Source of the DNA: Kiritimatiellota bacterium
GTDB taxonomy: Bacteria > Verrucomicrobiota > Kiritimatiellia > JAAZAB01
DNA length: 10,000 bases
Reading direction: 5' to 3'
Assembly (NCBI GenBank): GCA_008636095.1
Contig: VSJD01000094.1
Span: forward strand, 1 to 10,000
Shown here piece by piece: positions 1 through 5,552 of this stretch (its first letter is position 1; each line of letters starts with the position of its first letter). The notes under the pieces are model-generated. The model was not told where the DNA came from, ran no database searches, and was given only the letters and a program-made list of their open reading frames with translations. The position numbers and the translations under genes were made by a program.

Positions 1-761
1 TTTTGTACCAGACTGCCCGCCACGGTAACCGGCGAGGCGCCGGCCGCGACCGGCATCTGATCGAATATTACGGGAGCGCCTAACCGGCGGCGCGCTTCCA
101 TGGCGATTTCGATGTTTTCGCGCGTGATCATAAACGGCGAATTAACCCAGCATTTAGCGGCAAACACCTGATCCTTTTTCACCTCCTCCAATGAGCCTTT
201 AACAATCTTGCTTATCTCAATGAAGAAAGGCAGCATTTTGGCGGAATAAACGGAAACCCGGTGAAGATGCCGGCTGTTTAATATAATTGTGGCAAAGGCG
301 TGCACATCCTGCGAGCCCAGCGGCGCATCCTGCGGGATAAATGTCGGATGCCGGCGCTCCACATCGCCAAACCGGTCAACCGCGCGGCACCAGGCCGCCA
401 AGTCGGCTTCCAGGCAGGGGCGCAGTTTGTTGGTTTCCAGATCGCAAATATGTAGAGCCTGTCCGTGCGTATACATTTCGAGTGCAGTCGCCGACCATTC
501 TTCCTTCCGCGTCTTATCTTGGGCGGTGTATTTATTTTTATATTCGGCAATTTGCGCTAACACCTTGTCAATTACCGTCTTTGGAAAATAAACCCTTTCT
601 CCGTCAACCCGGCATCCATAGGCGGTTAAATAGTCAAAAAACTCGTCCGTACCCTGCACCCGGAACGGCACTTTTTCCCAGACCTTAATTGCCTGCTCAA
701 ACAGATGTTTTAACTGCGATTTATTCAGCAATTCCGTCTCCATTCGCATTTTGAATCTCAT
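1..761 (-). CDS. MttB-family (trimethylamine methyltransferase-like) protein, 3' end outside the window
   Basis: An open frame reads without a stop from ATG at 761 to the left edge, giving the first 253 residues of a protein whose family is usually near 480-500. The N-terminal region (about 10-70, with AYGCRVDGERVYFP at 47-60) and the stretch GQALHICDLET (100-110), the PTFIPQDAP segment (139-147), NSPFMITRENIEIAMEARR (207-225) and MPVAAGASPVTVAGSLVQ (236-253) match the MttB/COG5598 pattern. This family moves methyl groups from methylated amines (trimethylamine, glycine betaine and similar) to a corrinoid protein in the cytoplasm. Many bacterial members lack pyrrolysine. The position where pyrrolysine would sit lies beyond the window, so its type and substrate cannot be told. 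The start at 761 is chosen because GGGGA lies 9 nt upstream; in-frame ATGs at 749 and 743 are weaker. It follows the GNAT gene by 25 nt in the same direction, so the two are probably co-transcribed under the AraC regulator. Confidence 0.85.
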   Translation of the reverse strand, partial: MRFKMRMETELLNKSQLKHLFEQAIKVWEKVPFRVQGTDEFFDYLTAYGCRVDGERVYFPKTVIDKVLAQIAEYKNKYTAQDKTRKEEWSATALEMYTHGQALHICDLETNKLRPCLEADLAAWCRAVDRFGDVERRHPTFIPQDAPLGSQDVHAFATIILNSRHLHRVSVYSAKMLPFFIEISKIVKGSLEEVKKDQVFAAKCWVNSPFMITRENIEIAMEARRRLGAPVIFDQMPVAAGASPVTVAGSLVQ

Positions 762-786
762 TTTATTATTTCCCCATTTATAAGAA

Positions 787-1272
787 TTATAGTTTCATCC
801 AGTACAACTGATTGTCAAACAGCGGCTCAAAACCGGCCCTTTCATAAAGTTTGCGCGCCGGCGCGTGGCCTTCGTTTAAGCCCGTCGTTACCTCGGCAAT
901 TTTCATTCCGTGCTTTCGTAATTCATTCAGGATAAACTGCAATTGTAATGTCCCATAACCCTTTCCGTGCATATCCGGATGCAGGCCGTTCAATCCGACT
1001 ACGCCTATGCCTTTCGCCTGCTGTACGATAAAAGAGCAGAAACCGACAACGCGGTCCTCCAGTTCCGTGACAAACCAGCAATCCGGCCGAGCTTGAATAT
1101 CAGAGCGCATGGCAATTAATTTGTGTTCATGCCAGGGCTTGCCTTCTATCTGATATCCATATTTTTTTTCACGTATGTAGTCTATCCCGATAGTCCAGAT
1201 CAGTTTAACTATTTCTTCGATGGCCGGCCGGTCTGCCAAACGATACGGGCGGATAACAGGCTTTGAATTCAT
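787..1272 (-). CDS. GNAT-family N-acetyltransferase
   Basis: The gene encodes 161 residues, a normal length for a single GNAT domain. The acetyl-CoA binding motif A is visible as VVGLNGLHPDMHGKGYGTLQ: a beta strand, then the pyrophosphate loop HGKGYG (His replaces the usual Arg/Gln of the Q/RxxGxG/A pattern), then a helix. Motif B follows as a strand (IAEVTTGLNEG) and a helix with ARKLYERAGFEPL, the classic end of a GNAT domain. The substrate is unknown; proteins of this type acetylate amines on small molecules, antibiotics, peptides or protein N-termini. A longer TTG start at 1302 is possible, but ATG at 1272 is preferred because AGGAG sits 10 nt upstream of it and the domain begins right after it (PVIRPYRLAD). 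No signal peptide is seen. A sigma70-like promoter lies about 65 nt upstream, and an MttB-like gene follows after 25 nt, which suggests a two-gene or longer transcript. A role in methylamine metabolism cannot be deduced. Confidence 0.85.
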   Translation of the reverse strand: MNSKPVIRPYRLADRPAIEEIVKLIWTIGIDYIREKKYGYQIEGKPWHEHKLIAMRSDIQARPDCWFVTELEDRVVGFCSFIVQQAKGIGVVGLNGLHPDMHGKGYGTLQLQFILNELRKHGMKIAEVTTGLNEGHAPARKLYERAGFEPLFDNQLYWMKL

Positions 1273-1337
1273 TTGATCAATGCTCCTTTCTTGGATTATC
1301 AAGCGCTGCAGCCAATATAATTTCTTTTGATGGGATT

Positions 1338-1367
1338 ACTATAGAACATGCGCGCTTGAAATGTCAT
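1338..1367 (-). promoter_or_regulatory. Putative sigma70-type promoter for the GNAT-mttB unit
   Basis: On the minus strand, ATGACA (1362-1367, 5 of 6 matches to TTGACA) and TATAGT (1338-1343, 5 of 6 matches to TATAAT) are separated by 18 bp. The pair lies in the 136-bp spacer between the end of araC and the GNAT start, where a promoter is expected. Assigned by eye; no transcription start is known. Confidence 0.5.
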
Positions 1368-1369
1368 CA

Positions 1370-1397
1370 GGCAAAAAGCGCTATTATTTGGCAAAAA
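1370..1397 (-). promoter_or_regulatory. Candidate AraC-family operator: 20-bp-spaced direct repeat
   Basis: The 8-mer TTTTTGCC (minus strand) occurs exactly twice, at 1390-1397 and 1370-1377, with a 20-bp period. It ends two bases upstream of the putative -35 hexamer. AraC-family activators commonly bind direct half-sites about two helical turns apart just upstream of or overlapping the -35. An araC-type gene ends 11 bp away, so it is the obvious candidate to bind here. Binding is inference. Confidence 0.35.
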
Positions 1398-1408
1398 TCG
1401 GCAGGCTT

Positions 1409-2233
1409 TTAGGCAAGGAATTCGGATGGCGCACAGCCTTCTATGCGATGAAAAGCGCGGGAAAACTGCTGGAGGTCGGGAAACCCGGTCAGGGAAGCGA
1501 TAATTTTCAGCGATTGCGTGTCCCTGAGCATCATGAAGCGCTTGGCTGACTCAATCCGATGATGCAATAAATATTGTTTCGGCGTTACTCCGATATATCG
1601 GCGAAATAGACGGATTAAATGTCCACGGCTGACACCGATATCGGCTGACATGGTTTTAATCGTCAAAGGCTGGTCATAATGCTGATGAATAATGTCCAGC
1701 ACATTGAGCACAACCCTGTGCTCATGTCCCGACTCCCGCCGCCGGTGATATTTCAGGCGCGGCGCTTGCGCCACATGTTCCGCCAAATGCATCATTCGCG
1801 AAACTAGAATAAATGTGCGGATATCATCCGGCGCCGTGTCAAAAGTCAACATCTCTTTCAGTATTGTCCCGATTTTCCGCGCGTGGGGTGCGGTTATTTT
1901 GAAAGTTTCATTAACCAGCGTGCCCATTGAACGGATGCCGGGTTCATCTATGACCAGCCCGGTTCCACCGACTAAACGTCCCTTAAAGCGCAAATCCAGG
2001 GAAGCGGCCGCCACTTTGGAAGACGATTCGATAATATGCGGCTGATATTGCGCAATGTTAAAATATTCGCCCGCATTTATTTTCCATAGATGCCGGCGGT
2101 CAAGCGCGACCATCAGAAAACCGCTCAGGATATATCCTGCCTGAATATAATTATGCGCATGGCGTGAAGTTCGGCTGCCCGGGGATTCCGTCATCGTCTG
2201 AATGTTGATTGATTTTGGGATCCAGAATTTCAT
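1409..2233 (-). CDS. AraC/XylS-family transcriptional regulator
   Basis: This 274-residue protein has the usual two-part layout. Residues about 20-100 look like a cupin-type sensing domain (RHAHNYIQAGYILSG, then a Trp-containing strand, INAGEYFNI and QYQPHIIES). Residues about 175-274 form the DNA-binding domain with two helix-turn-helix units: one at about 190-234 (IKTMSADIGVSRGHLIRLFR, then GVTPKQYLLHHRIESAKRFM) and one at 241-274 (IIASLTGFPDLQQFSRAFHR, then GCAPSEFLA). The second unit matches the signature region of the family. The ligand is unknown. The start at 2233 overlaps the stop of the upstream C1 peptidase in an ATGA arrangement. No Shine-Dalgarno sequence is visible, so translational coupling could deliver ribosomes. 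It is placed directly upstream of the GNAT/mttB promoter and most likely regulates that unit. Base composition is noticeably more A/T-rich than in the peptidase gene beside it. Confidence 0.9.
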   Translation of the reverse strand: MKFWIPKSINIQTMTESPGSRTSRHAHNYIQAGYILSGFLMVALDRRHLWKINAGEYFNIAQYQPHIIESSSKVAAASLDLRFKGRLVGGTGLVIDEPGIRSMGTLVNETFKITAPHARKIGTILKEMLTFDTAPDDIRTFILVSRMMHLAEHVAQAPRLKYHRRRESGHEHRVVLNVLDIIHQHYDQPLTIKTMSADIGVSRGHLIRLFRRYIGVTPKQYLLHHRIESAKRFMMLRDTQSLKIIASLTGFPDLQQFSRAFHRIEGCAPSEFLA

Positions 2234-3156
2234 GAATAATGAAATATTTCAGCTTTATATTTCCACCGTGCATACCGATTGCTCTCGGTCGCCTGGATGC
2301 ACCAAAAGTCGTCGGAAAGCTGGCGGCTTTCCAGGTAAGCGTAAGGCATTTGGCCGTAGCCGGCCTGGCCCCACGCGGCGCCCCAGGAGTTGCGGAACAG
2401 AACCATCCGCGTACTTTCCTGATAGCCCACGGCCATGACCGCATGGCCGCCCAGCATCCGCTCGCTTTTCCCTGGCAGGCGAATACGGCCCGTACGCGCA
2501 ACGGTCGCGGACATGACATGCTCATAGACGGCGAAACCGAAGACGAACGGCAGTCCCATGGCCAGGCAGGCTTTCATTTCGGCCAGCGCGTCCACCGGAG
2601 ATGTCCGGTTCAGGCGCTGATAGGCGGTCACCTGATGGTCGGCGGCTTCCGTAAAGCACGCGGCCGTTGGTTTCGCGGTGAAGCGGCGGATTTCATACGG
2701 CCACAGGCTTTCGCGGCAGACGCCCAGGGCTTTCAACGTTTTGATCCCGGTGCGCAGCATGGCGCCCGAGTCTTCCTGCACCGTGCCGATGGCGGCGCGC
2801 TCGTTGTAATAGACAAACAGACGGCTGAGATCGCGAAACCGCGAAATTTTTGATTTTGCCACGTCGGCGCTTTGCGCCAAGTGGCCCCTTGCCGCCTTTA
2901 ACGGCGACGGGGGATTTGCGATTTTTGATTTATCAGATGGAGACGGCAAAGCGCGCAGTTCCAGGAACTCCAGAGCGCCCACCAGGGCCTGGGCCGTGCA
3001 ACTGCCCAGGTTTTCCTGATCCTCCACGGGCGAACAACCGGCGCGCAAGTCCGCATGCGCGGGCAGTTTGCGGGGGATGCGAAAGACCGTTACAAACGGA
3101 ATATCCCGCGTGTCCGGCACGTCCGGCAACCAACCCAATTTGTAGCGCGTCTCCAT
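2230..3156 (-). CDS. Papain-like cysteine peptidase (family C1) carrying an in-frame repeat insertion
   Basis: The 308-residue protein opens with the GWLPDVPDTRDIPF segment common in bacterial C1-like proteins. All four papain-type functional residues are present: oxyanion-hole Gln47 and nucleophile Cys53 in DQENLGSCTA, His238 in GGHAVMAVGY, and Asn256 in RNSWGAAWG, followed by GQAGYGQMPY. It should therefore be an active thiol protease. No signal peptide or membrane segment is seen, so it is probably cytoplasmic, and its substrate is unknown. ATG at 3156 is well supported by a perfect AGGAGG (3163-3168) six bases upstream. Residues about 72-106 interrupt the fold between the Cys helix and the expected DLSRLFVYYNER segment; they are encoded by a hairpin-containing repeat element and carry KSKI at both ends (76-79 and 101-104). 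After DDFWCIQA (283-290), where such proteins normally end, an A/T-rich tail of about 18 residues runs into the araC start. Confidence 0.92.
   Translation of the reverse strand: METRYKLGWLPDVPDTRDIPFVTVFRIPRKLPAHADLRAGCSPVEDQENLGSCTAQALVGALEFLELRALPSPSDKSKIANPPSPLKAARGHLAQSADVAKSKISRFRDLSRLFVYYNERAAIGTVQEDSGAMLRTGIKTLKALGVCRESLWPYEIRRFTAKPTAACFTEAADHQVTAYQRLNRTSPVDALAEMKACLAMGLPFVFGFAVYEHVMSATVARTGRIRLPGKSERMLGGHAVMAVGYQESTRMVLFRNSWGAAWGQAGYGQMPYAYLESRQLSDDFWCIQATESNRYARWKYKAEIFHYS
2841..2932. repeat. Miniature hairpin repeat element inserted in frame in the C1 peptidase gene
   Basis: An exact 11-bp direct repeat, ATTTTTGATTT, occurs at 2846-2856 and 2921-2931, 75 bp apart and therefore in frame. 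The right copy continues in heptamer steps (minus strand AAATCAA, AAATCGC, AAATCCC). Between the copies lies a strong two-part hairpin at 2858-2885 (GCCAC pairs with GTGGC, inner GGCGC pairs with GCGCC, loop TTT) and a weaker one at 2891-2906. The encoded residues, about 76-104, match nothing expected in a C1 peptidase. This looks like a short mobile or repetitive element tolerated in the coding sequence. Confidence 0.65.
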
Positions 3157-3162
3157 GACAAA

Positions 3163-3168
3163 CCTCCT
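3163..3168 (-). promoter_or_regulatory. Ribosome binding site of the C1 peptidase
   Basis: A perfect AGGAGG on the minus strand is followed by six bases and then the ATG at 3156. It fixes the start and contrasts with the weak or absent sites before araC, uxs and gyrA. Confidence 0.85.
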
Positions 3169-3205
3169 GGTGCAGGATTCAAGGAAAAGCTTTTATATTT
3201 ACTAA

Positions 3206-3239
3206 TGATTTTATATACTGACGGCGTTGGTTCATGCAA
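3206..3239. promoter_or_regulatory. A/T-rich divergent promoter region between the peptidase and uxs genes
   Basis: The spacer between two divergent genes must hold both promoters. Candidate -10 boxes are TATACT at 3214-3219 on the plus strand (toward uxs) and TATAAA at 3210-3215 on the minus strand (toward the peptidase). The latter has TTGCAT 18 bp upstream (3234-3239). The -35 matches are poor, so the assignment is tentative. Confidence 0.3.
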
Positions 3240-3272
3240 GCCCTTTTAATGTATGGCGTCTATAGGAAAGAC

Positions 3273-4241
3273 ATGGCAAAGGCATCATTACGCGACCAGA
3301 AAGTAGCCGTGGTCACCGGGGGCGCCGGATTTTTGGGATCCCACCTCTGTGATTACCTTGTAGGCCAGGGCCACCACGTCATGTGCCTCGATAATCTCAT
3401 TACCGGCAATTTGGACAATATCAGCCAGCTCCGGCAGAACGGGGCTTTCACGTTCATCCAGCTTGACGTGACCAGGCACATTGAGATCGAGGGGCCGGTG
3501 CATTTCGTGTTCCATTTTGCATCGCCGGCCAGTCCGGTGGATTACCTGAAACTGCCGATCCAGACGCTGAAGGTGGGCGCGCTGGGCACGCACAATGCGC
3601 TCGGGCTGGCGAAGGCCAAGCAGGCCGTATTCCTACTGGCTTCCACCTCGGAGGTCTATGGCGATCCGCTCGTGCACCCCCAGCCGGAAACGTACTGGGG
3701 CAACGTCAATCCCATCGGGCCGCGGGGCGTGTATGATGAGGCCAAGCGCTTTGGCGAGGCCATCACCATGGCTTACCATCGCACCCATGGAGTCAACACC
3801 AAGATTGTGCGGATATTCAACACCTATGGGCCGCGTATGCGGAGAAACGATGGCCGCGTGGTGCCGGCTTTCATCAAGCAGGCACTCCTGGGCGAGCCGC
3901 TCACCCTGTTCGGCGACGGTCACCAGACCCGTAGTTTCTGCTATGTGTCCGACCTGATCCGCGGCATTTATGTCCTGGCGCTGAGTCCGGCGCACGAGCC
4001 GGTTAATATCGGCAATCCCCGGGAGATGACCGTCATGGAATTCGCCCGTAAAATCCTGGAACTCACGAAGAGTGTCTCCCCGTTGGAGTTTCATCCCTTG
4101 CCGGTGGATGATCCCAAGACCCGCCAGCCGGACATCCGCCAAGCGCGTTCCCTTTTGCGTTGGGAGCCGGAGGTGCCCCTGGAAGAAGGCTTACGGCAGA
4201 CCATCGCGTATTTTAAGATGTTGCTGAAGTCAAAGGCCTAA
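3273..4241 (+). CDS. uxs: UDP-glucuronate decarboxylase (UDP-xylose synthase), SDR family
   Basis: The enzyme oxidises and decarboxylates UDP-glucuronate to UDP-xylose using bound NAD+, supplying nucleotide sugar for surface polysaccharide or glycoprotein. In the 322-residue protein the Rossmann NAD motif is GGAGFLG (16-22), followed by the acidic strand end CLDNLITGN. The catalytic set is Thr125 and Glu127 in STSEVYGDP, and Tyr154 and Lys158 in GVYDEAKR. The segments [20 protein letters not shown] and, near the C-terminus, a TRQPDI motif leading into [16 protein letters not shown] are very close to the UXS branch, as opposed to dTDP-glucose dehydratases. ATG at 3273 is chosen because AGGA lies five bases upstream and the Rossmann strand begins soon after. 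An in-frame ATG at 3234 would add 13 residues but has no ribosome site. No transmembrane anchor is seen, as in bacterial forms. It is transcribed divergently from the peptidase; no other sugar gene is visible in the window. Confidence 0.92.
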   Translation: MAKASLRDQKVAVVTGGAGFLGSHLCDYLVGQGHHVMCLDNLITGNLDNISQLRQNGAFTFIQLDVTRHIEIEGPVHFVFHFASPASPVDYLKLPIQTLKVGALGTHNALGLAKAKQAVFLLASTSEVYGDPLVHPQPETYWGNVNPIGPRGVYDEAKRFGEAITMAYHRTHGVNTKIVRIFNTYGPRMRRNDGRVVPAFIKQALLGEPLTLFGDGHQTRSFCYVSDLIRGIYVLALSPAHEPVNIGNPREMTVMEFARKILELTKSVSPLEFHPLPVDDPKTRQPDIRQARSLLRWEPEVPLEEGLRQTIAYFKMLLKSKA

Positions 4242-4304
4242 GGCAACATAAAATAATGGTCACTTATTAAAGGTGGCGCCAATAAACAAAAAACGGTCTG
4301 CGCG

Positions 4305-4331
4305 AATTGTCGTTTGTCGAGGGCGACAATT
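4305..4331. repeat. Inverted repeat upstream of the sulfatase remnant
   Basis: TTGTCG (4314-4319) and CGACAA (4324-4329) pair around a 4-base loop. The upstream AATTGTCG (4305-4312) can alternatively pair with CGACAATT (4324-4331). This gives two mutually exclusive hairpins. It sits 64 bp after the uxs stop and 10 bp before the sulfatase ATG. It could be a weak terminator for uxs, since a T-rich stretch follows, or an old operator. Confidence 0.35.
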
Positions 4332-4341
4332 GTTTTGAAAC

Positions 4342-4727
4342 ATGGTTAGAAAACCCAACATACTCCTGATGATGGCCGACCAATTACGGTGGGACTGCCT
4401 TGGATGCATGGGCAATCCCGTCATAATGACCCGGCGCAGAGCGTGATGATTACCGACGCACGGTGGAAGTACGTATATTCGCAGGCTGCGGGTGGCACTG
4501 AGGAATTGTATGACCAGGAGAACGATCGCTCCGAATTGTGCAATCTCGCCGCCGATCCAAGGCGCCGGGGCCTTAAGAATGAACTGCGCGCACGTCTGAA
4601 TGCGATTGCGCGAGAATTGGATGACACGGCCATTTTTGATGGCGCGGAATTGAAAACCAGCGATGCCTATACCTGCGATCCCACGGCCAAGCGTATGATT
4701 GGCGGAATGGGGTGGCGATGGTACTGA
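4342..4727 (+). pseudogene. Sulfatase (alkaline phosphatase superfamily) remnant with a large internal deletion
   Basis: ATG at 4342 starts a typical sulfatase N-terminus, with RKPNILLMMADQLRWDCLG and then CMGNPVIMT; the Asp of MADQ is the usual metal ligand. This frame stops at TGA 4444-4446 after 34 codons. From about 4434 a different plus frame reads a typical sulfatase C-terminus (ITDARWKYVYSQAAGGTEEL, then YDQENDRSELCNLA) and ends at TGA 4725-4727. The middle of the protein, several hundred residues including the CxPSR/CxAxR site that matures to formylglycine, is missing. The two ends are joined out of frame near 4428-4436. No catalytic activity is possible, so this is a decayed gene. 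PVC-group genomes are rich in sulfatases used on sulfated polysaccharides, and loss of one copy is unremarkable. No ribosome site is visible before 4342. Confidence 0.85.
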
Positions 4728-4965
4728 CATTGGCTGAAAACCTGACAAAGTTAGGATATTAGTCCGTACTCGTCTGTACAACACAGCACGACAAGTAATC
4801 ATATTTCCATTGCATTTGCGGACCAAACAGCGTATCAAAGAACGACATCAGTCATTTGTTCCTGCTGAGTTATTGGTCTGATTAACTTCAATTTAGCAGA
4901 AGTACCGATGGGGTTGTCATCCCGCGTGGAGAGGGTGCAGTCCGCATGAGAGCTACACTAATTAT
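4728..4965. other. Intergenic stretch without a recognised gene
   Basis: No frame here gives a convincing protein, and I see no tRNA, strong terminator or clear repeat. It must carry the promoter of the FHA gene, but no -35/-10 pair stands out. It may include debris of the region around the decayed sulfatase. Confidence 0.4.
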
Positions 4966-4977
4966 ATGGGGGCAACC

Positions 4978-5379
4978 ATGATTCTGCAATATGTTCTGCC
5001 TGATGGTGAGCAGAAGGAATTTGAGCTGGGCAGGAAGGCTATTACCATTGGCCGTGGGGCTGACGCCGATGTGCGGCTTCCTGACAATCTTGCCTCCCGC
5101 ATTCACTGCGGGATTTCCTACAAGGATGGCAACTATTTTCTCCGTGATTGTGGTTCGCGCAACGGCACTTTTGTCAACGACAGCTCAATTGAAGTTTACC
5201 GGATCAATCCCGGCGACCGCATCCGGGTGGGTGACATGGTCTTGACGGTGGTAGCATCCCCGCGCAAGGGAACGGTAACGGTCCTGCGTGAGCTTAAAGA
5301 CGAGATGGCCAAGGGCAAAGGCTACCACACGATTCTGCAAGAAATCATCCGGGATGAGAAAAAGCCAGATGATCAGTGA
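4978..5379 (+). CDS. Small FHA-domain protein
   Basis: The 133-residue protein is a single forkhead-associated domain with a short helical tail. The conserved phosphothreonine-binding positions are all present: Gly25-Arg26 (TIGRG), Ser40-Arg41-x-His43 (SRIHC) and Asn62-Gly63 (SRNGTFVN). FHA domains bind phosphothreonine peptides, so it is expected to act as a cytoplasmic adaptor for a Ser/Thr kinase; no kinase gene is in the window. After the domain (about 95 on) comes a charged segment, VLRELKDEMAKGKGYHTILQ and then EIIRDE, predicted helical and possibly a partner-binding tail. ATG at 4978 is preferred because GGGGG (4968-4972) lies five bases upstream and the first beta strand (MILQYVLPDG) starts there. 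ATG at 4966, adding four residues, is an alternative. No signal peptide or membrane segment is seen. It is convergent with gyrA across a 54-bp spacer made largely of heptamer repeats. Confidence 0.88.
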   Translation: MILQYVLPDGEQKEFELGRKAITIGRGADADVRLPDNLASRIHCGISYKDGNYFLRDCGSRNGTFVNDSSIEVYRINPGDRIRVGDMVLTVVASPRKGTVTVLRELKDEMAKGKGYHTILQEIIRDEKKPDDQ

Positions 5380-5388
5380 CGGCGGAGC

Positions 5389-5552
5389 AGTGATTAGTTG
5401 TCAGTAATCAGTGCGTGCTTCCGGCAGTTGTCATCAGTTCTTTGGCTGGCTTTTCGATTGGCCGTTTTTTTTGCTGTCGGAATTTGACCCACCTTCGCCA
5501 GAATGCTTCGGCGTGGCAAGCTGATTACTGATGACGGATGACTGATCGCTGG
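5389..5552. repeat. Heptamer/hairpin repeat element spanning the gyrA 3' end and its stop codon
   Basis: On the plus strand, 5389-5416 reads as four 7-bp units (AGTGATT, AGTTGTC, AGTAATC, AGTGCGT), and 5523-5550 as four more (GATTACT, GATGACG, GATGACT, GATCGCT). TCAGTAATCAG at 5401-5411 is the exact reverse complement of 5521-5531, giving 11-bp terminal inverted repeats about 131 bp apart. Between them lies an imperfect hairpin at 5489-5516 (CCAC pairs with GTGG). The left arm lies after the gyrA stop (5434-5436) and the right arm lies inside gyrA. The layout is like a tiny non-autonomous insertion that supplied a new gene end. Confidence 0.65.

Noticed and set aside
278..550. 90-codon minus frame and overlapping plus frames in the first 700 bases
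   Set aside because: They are all out of frame with the MttB-like reading frame, which runs open through the whole stretch and matches its family.
1361..1549. 62-codon plus-strand frame near the araC 3' end
   Set aside because: It overlaps the DNA-binding domain of araC in antisense and starts inside the putative promoter; no similarity is recognised.
2239..2853. 204-codon open frame on the plus strand opposite the C1 peptidase
   Set aside because: The minus strand carries all catalytic motifs of the peptidase and a perfect Shine-Dalgarno site; this frame is its shadow.
3633..4142. 169-codon open frame on the minus strand opposite uxs
   Set aside because: It is antisense to a strongly conserved enzyme and has no family resemblance.
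4260..4838. 192-codon open frame on the minus strand
   Set aside because: It lies opposite the sulfatase remnant, shows no recognisable domain, and the plus-strand sulfatase ends explain the region.
5389..5550. CRISPR-like array from the regular repeats near the gyrA end
   Set aside because: The units are 7 bp, degenerate and contiguous without spacers, so this is not a CRISPR array.
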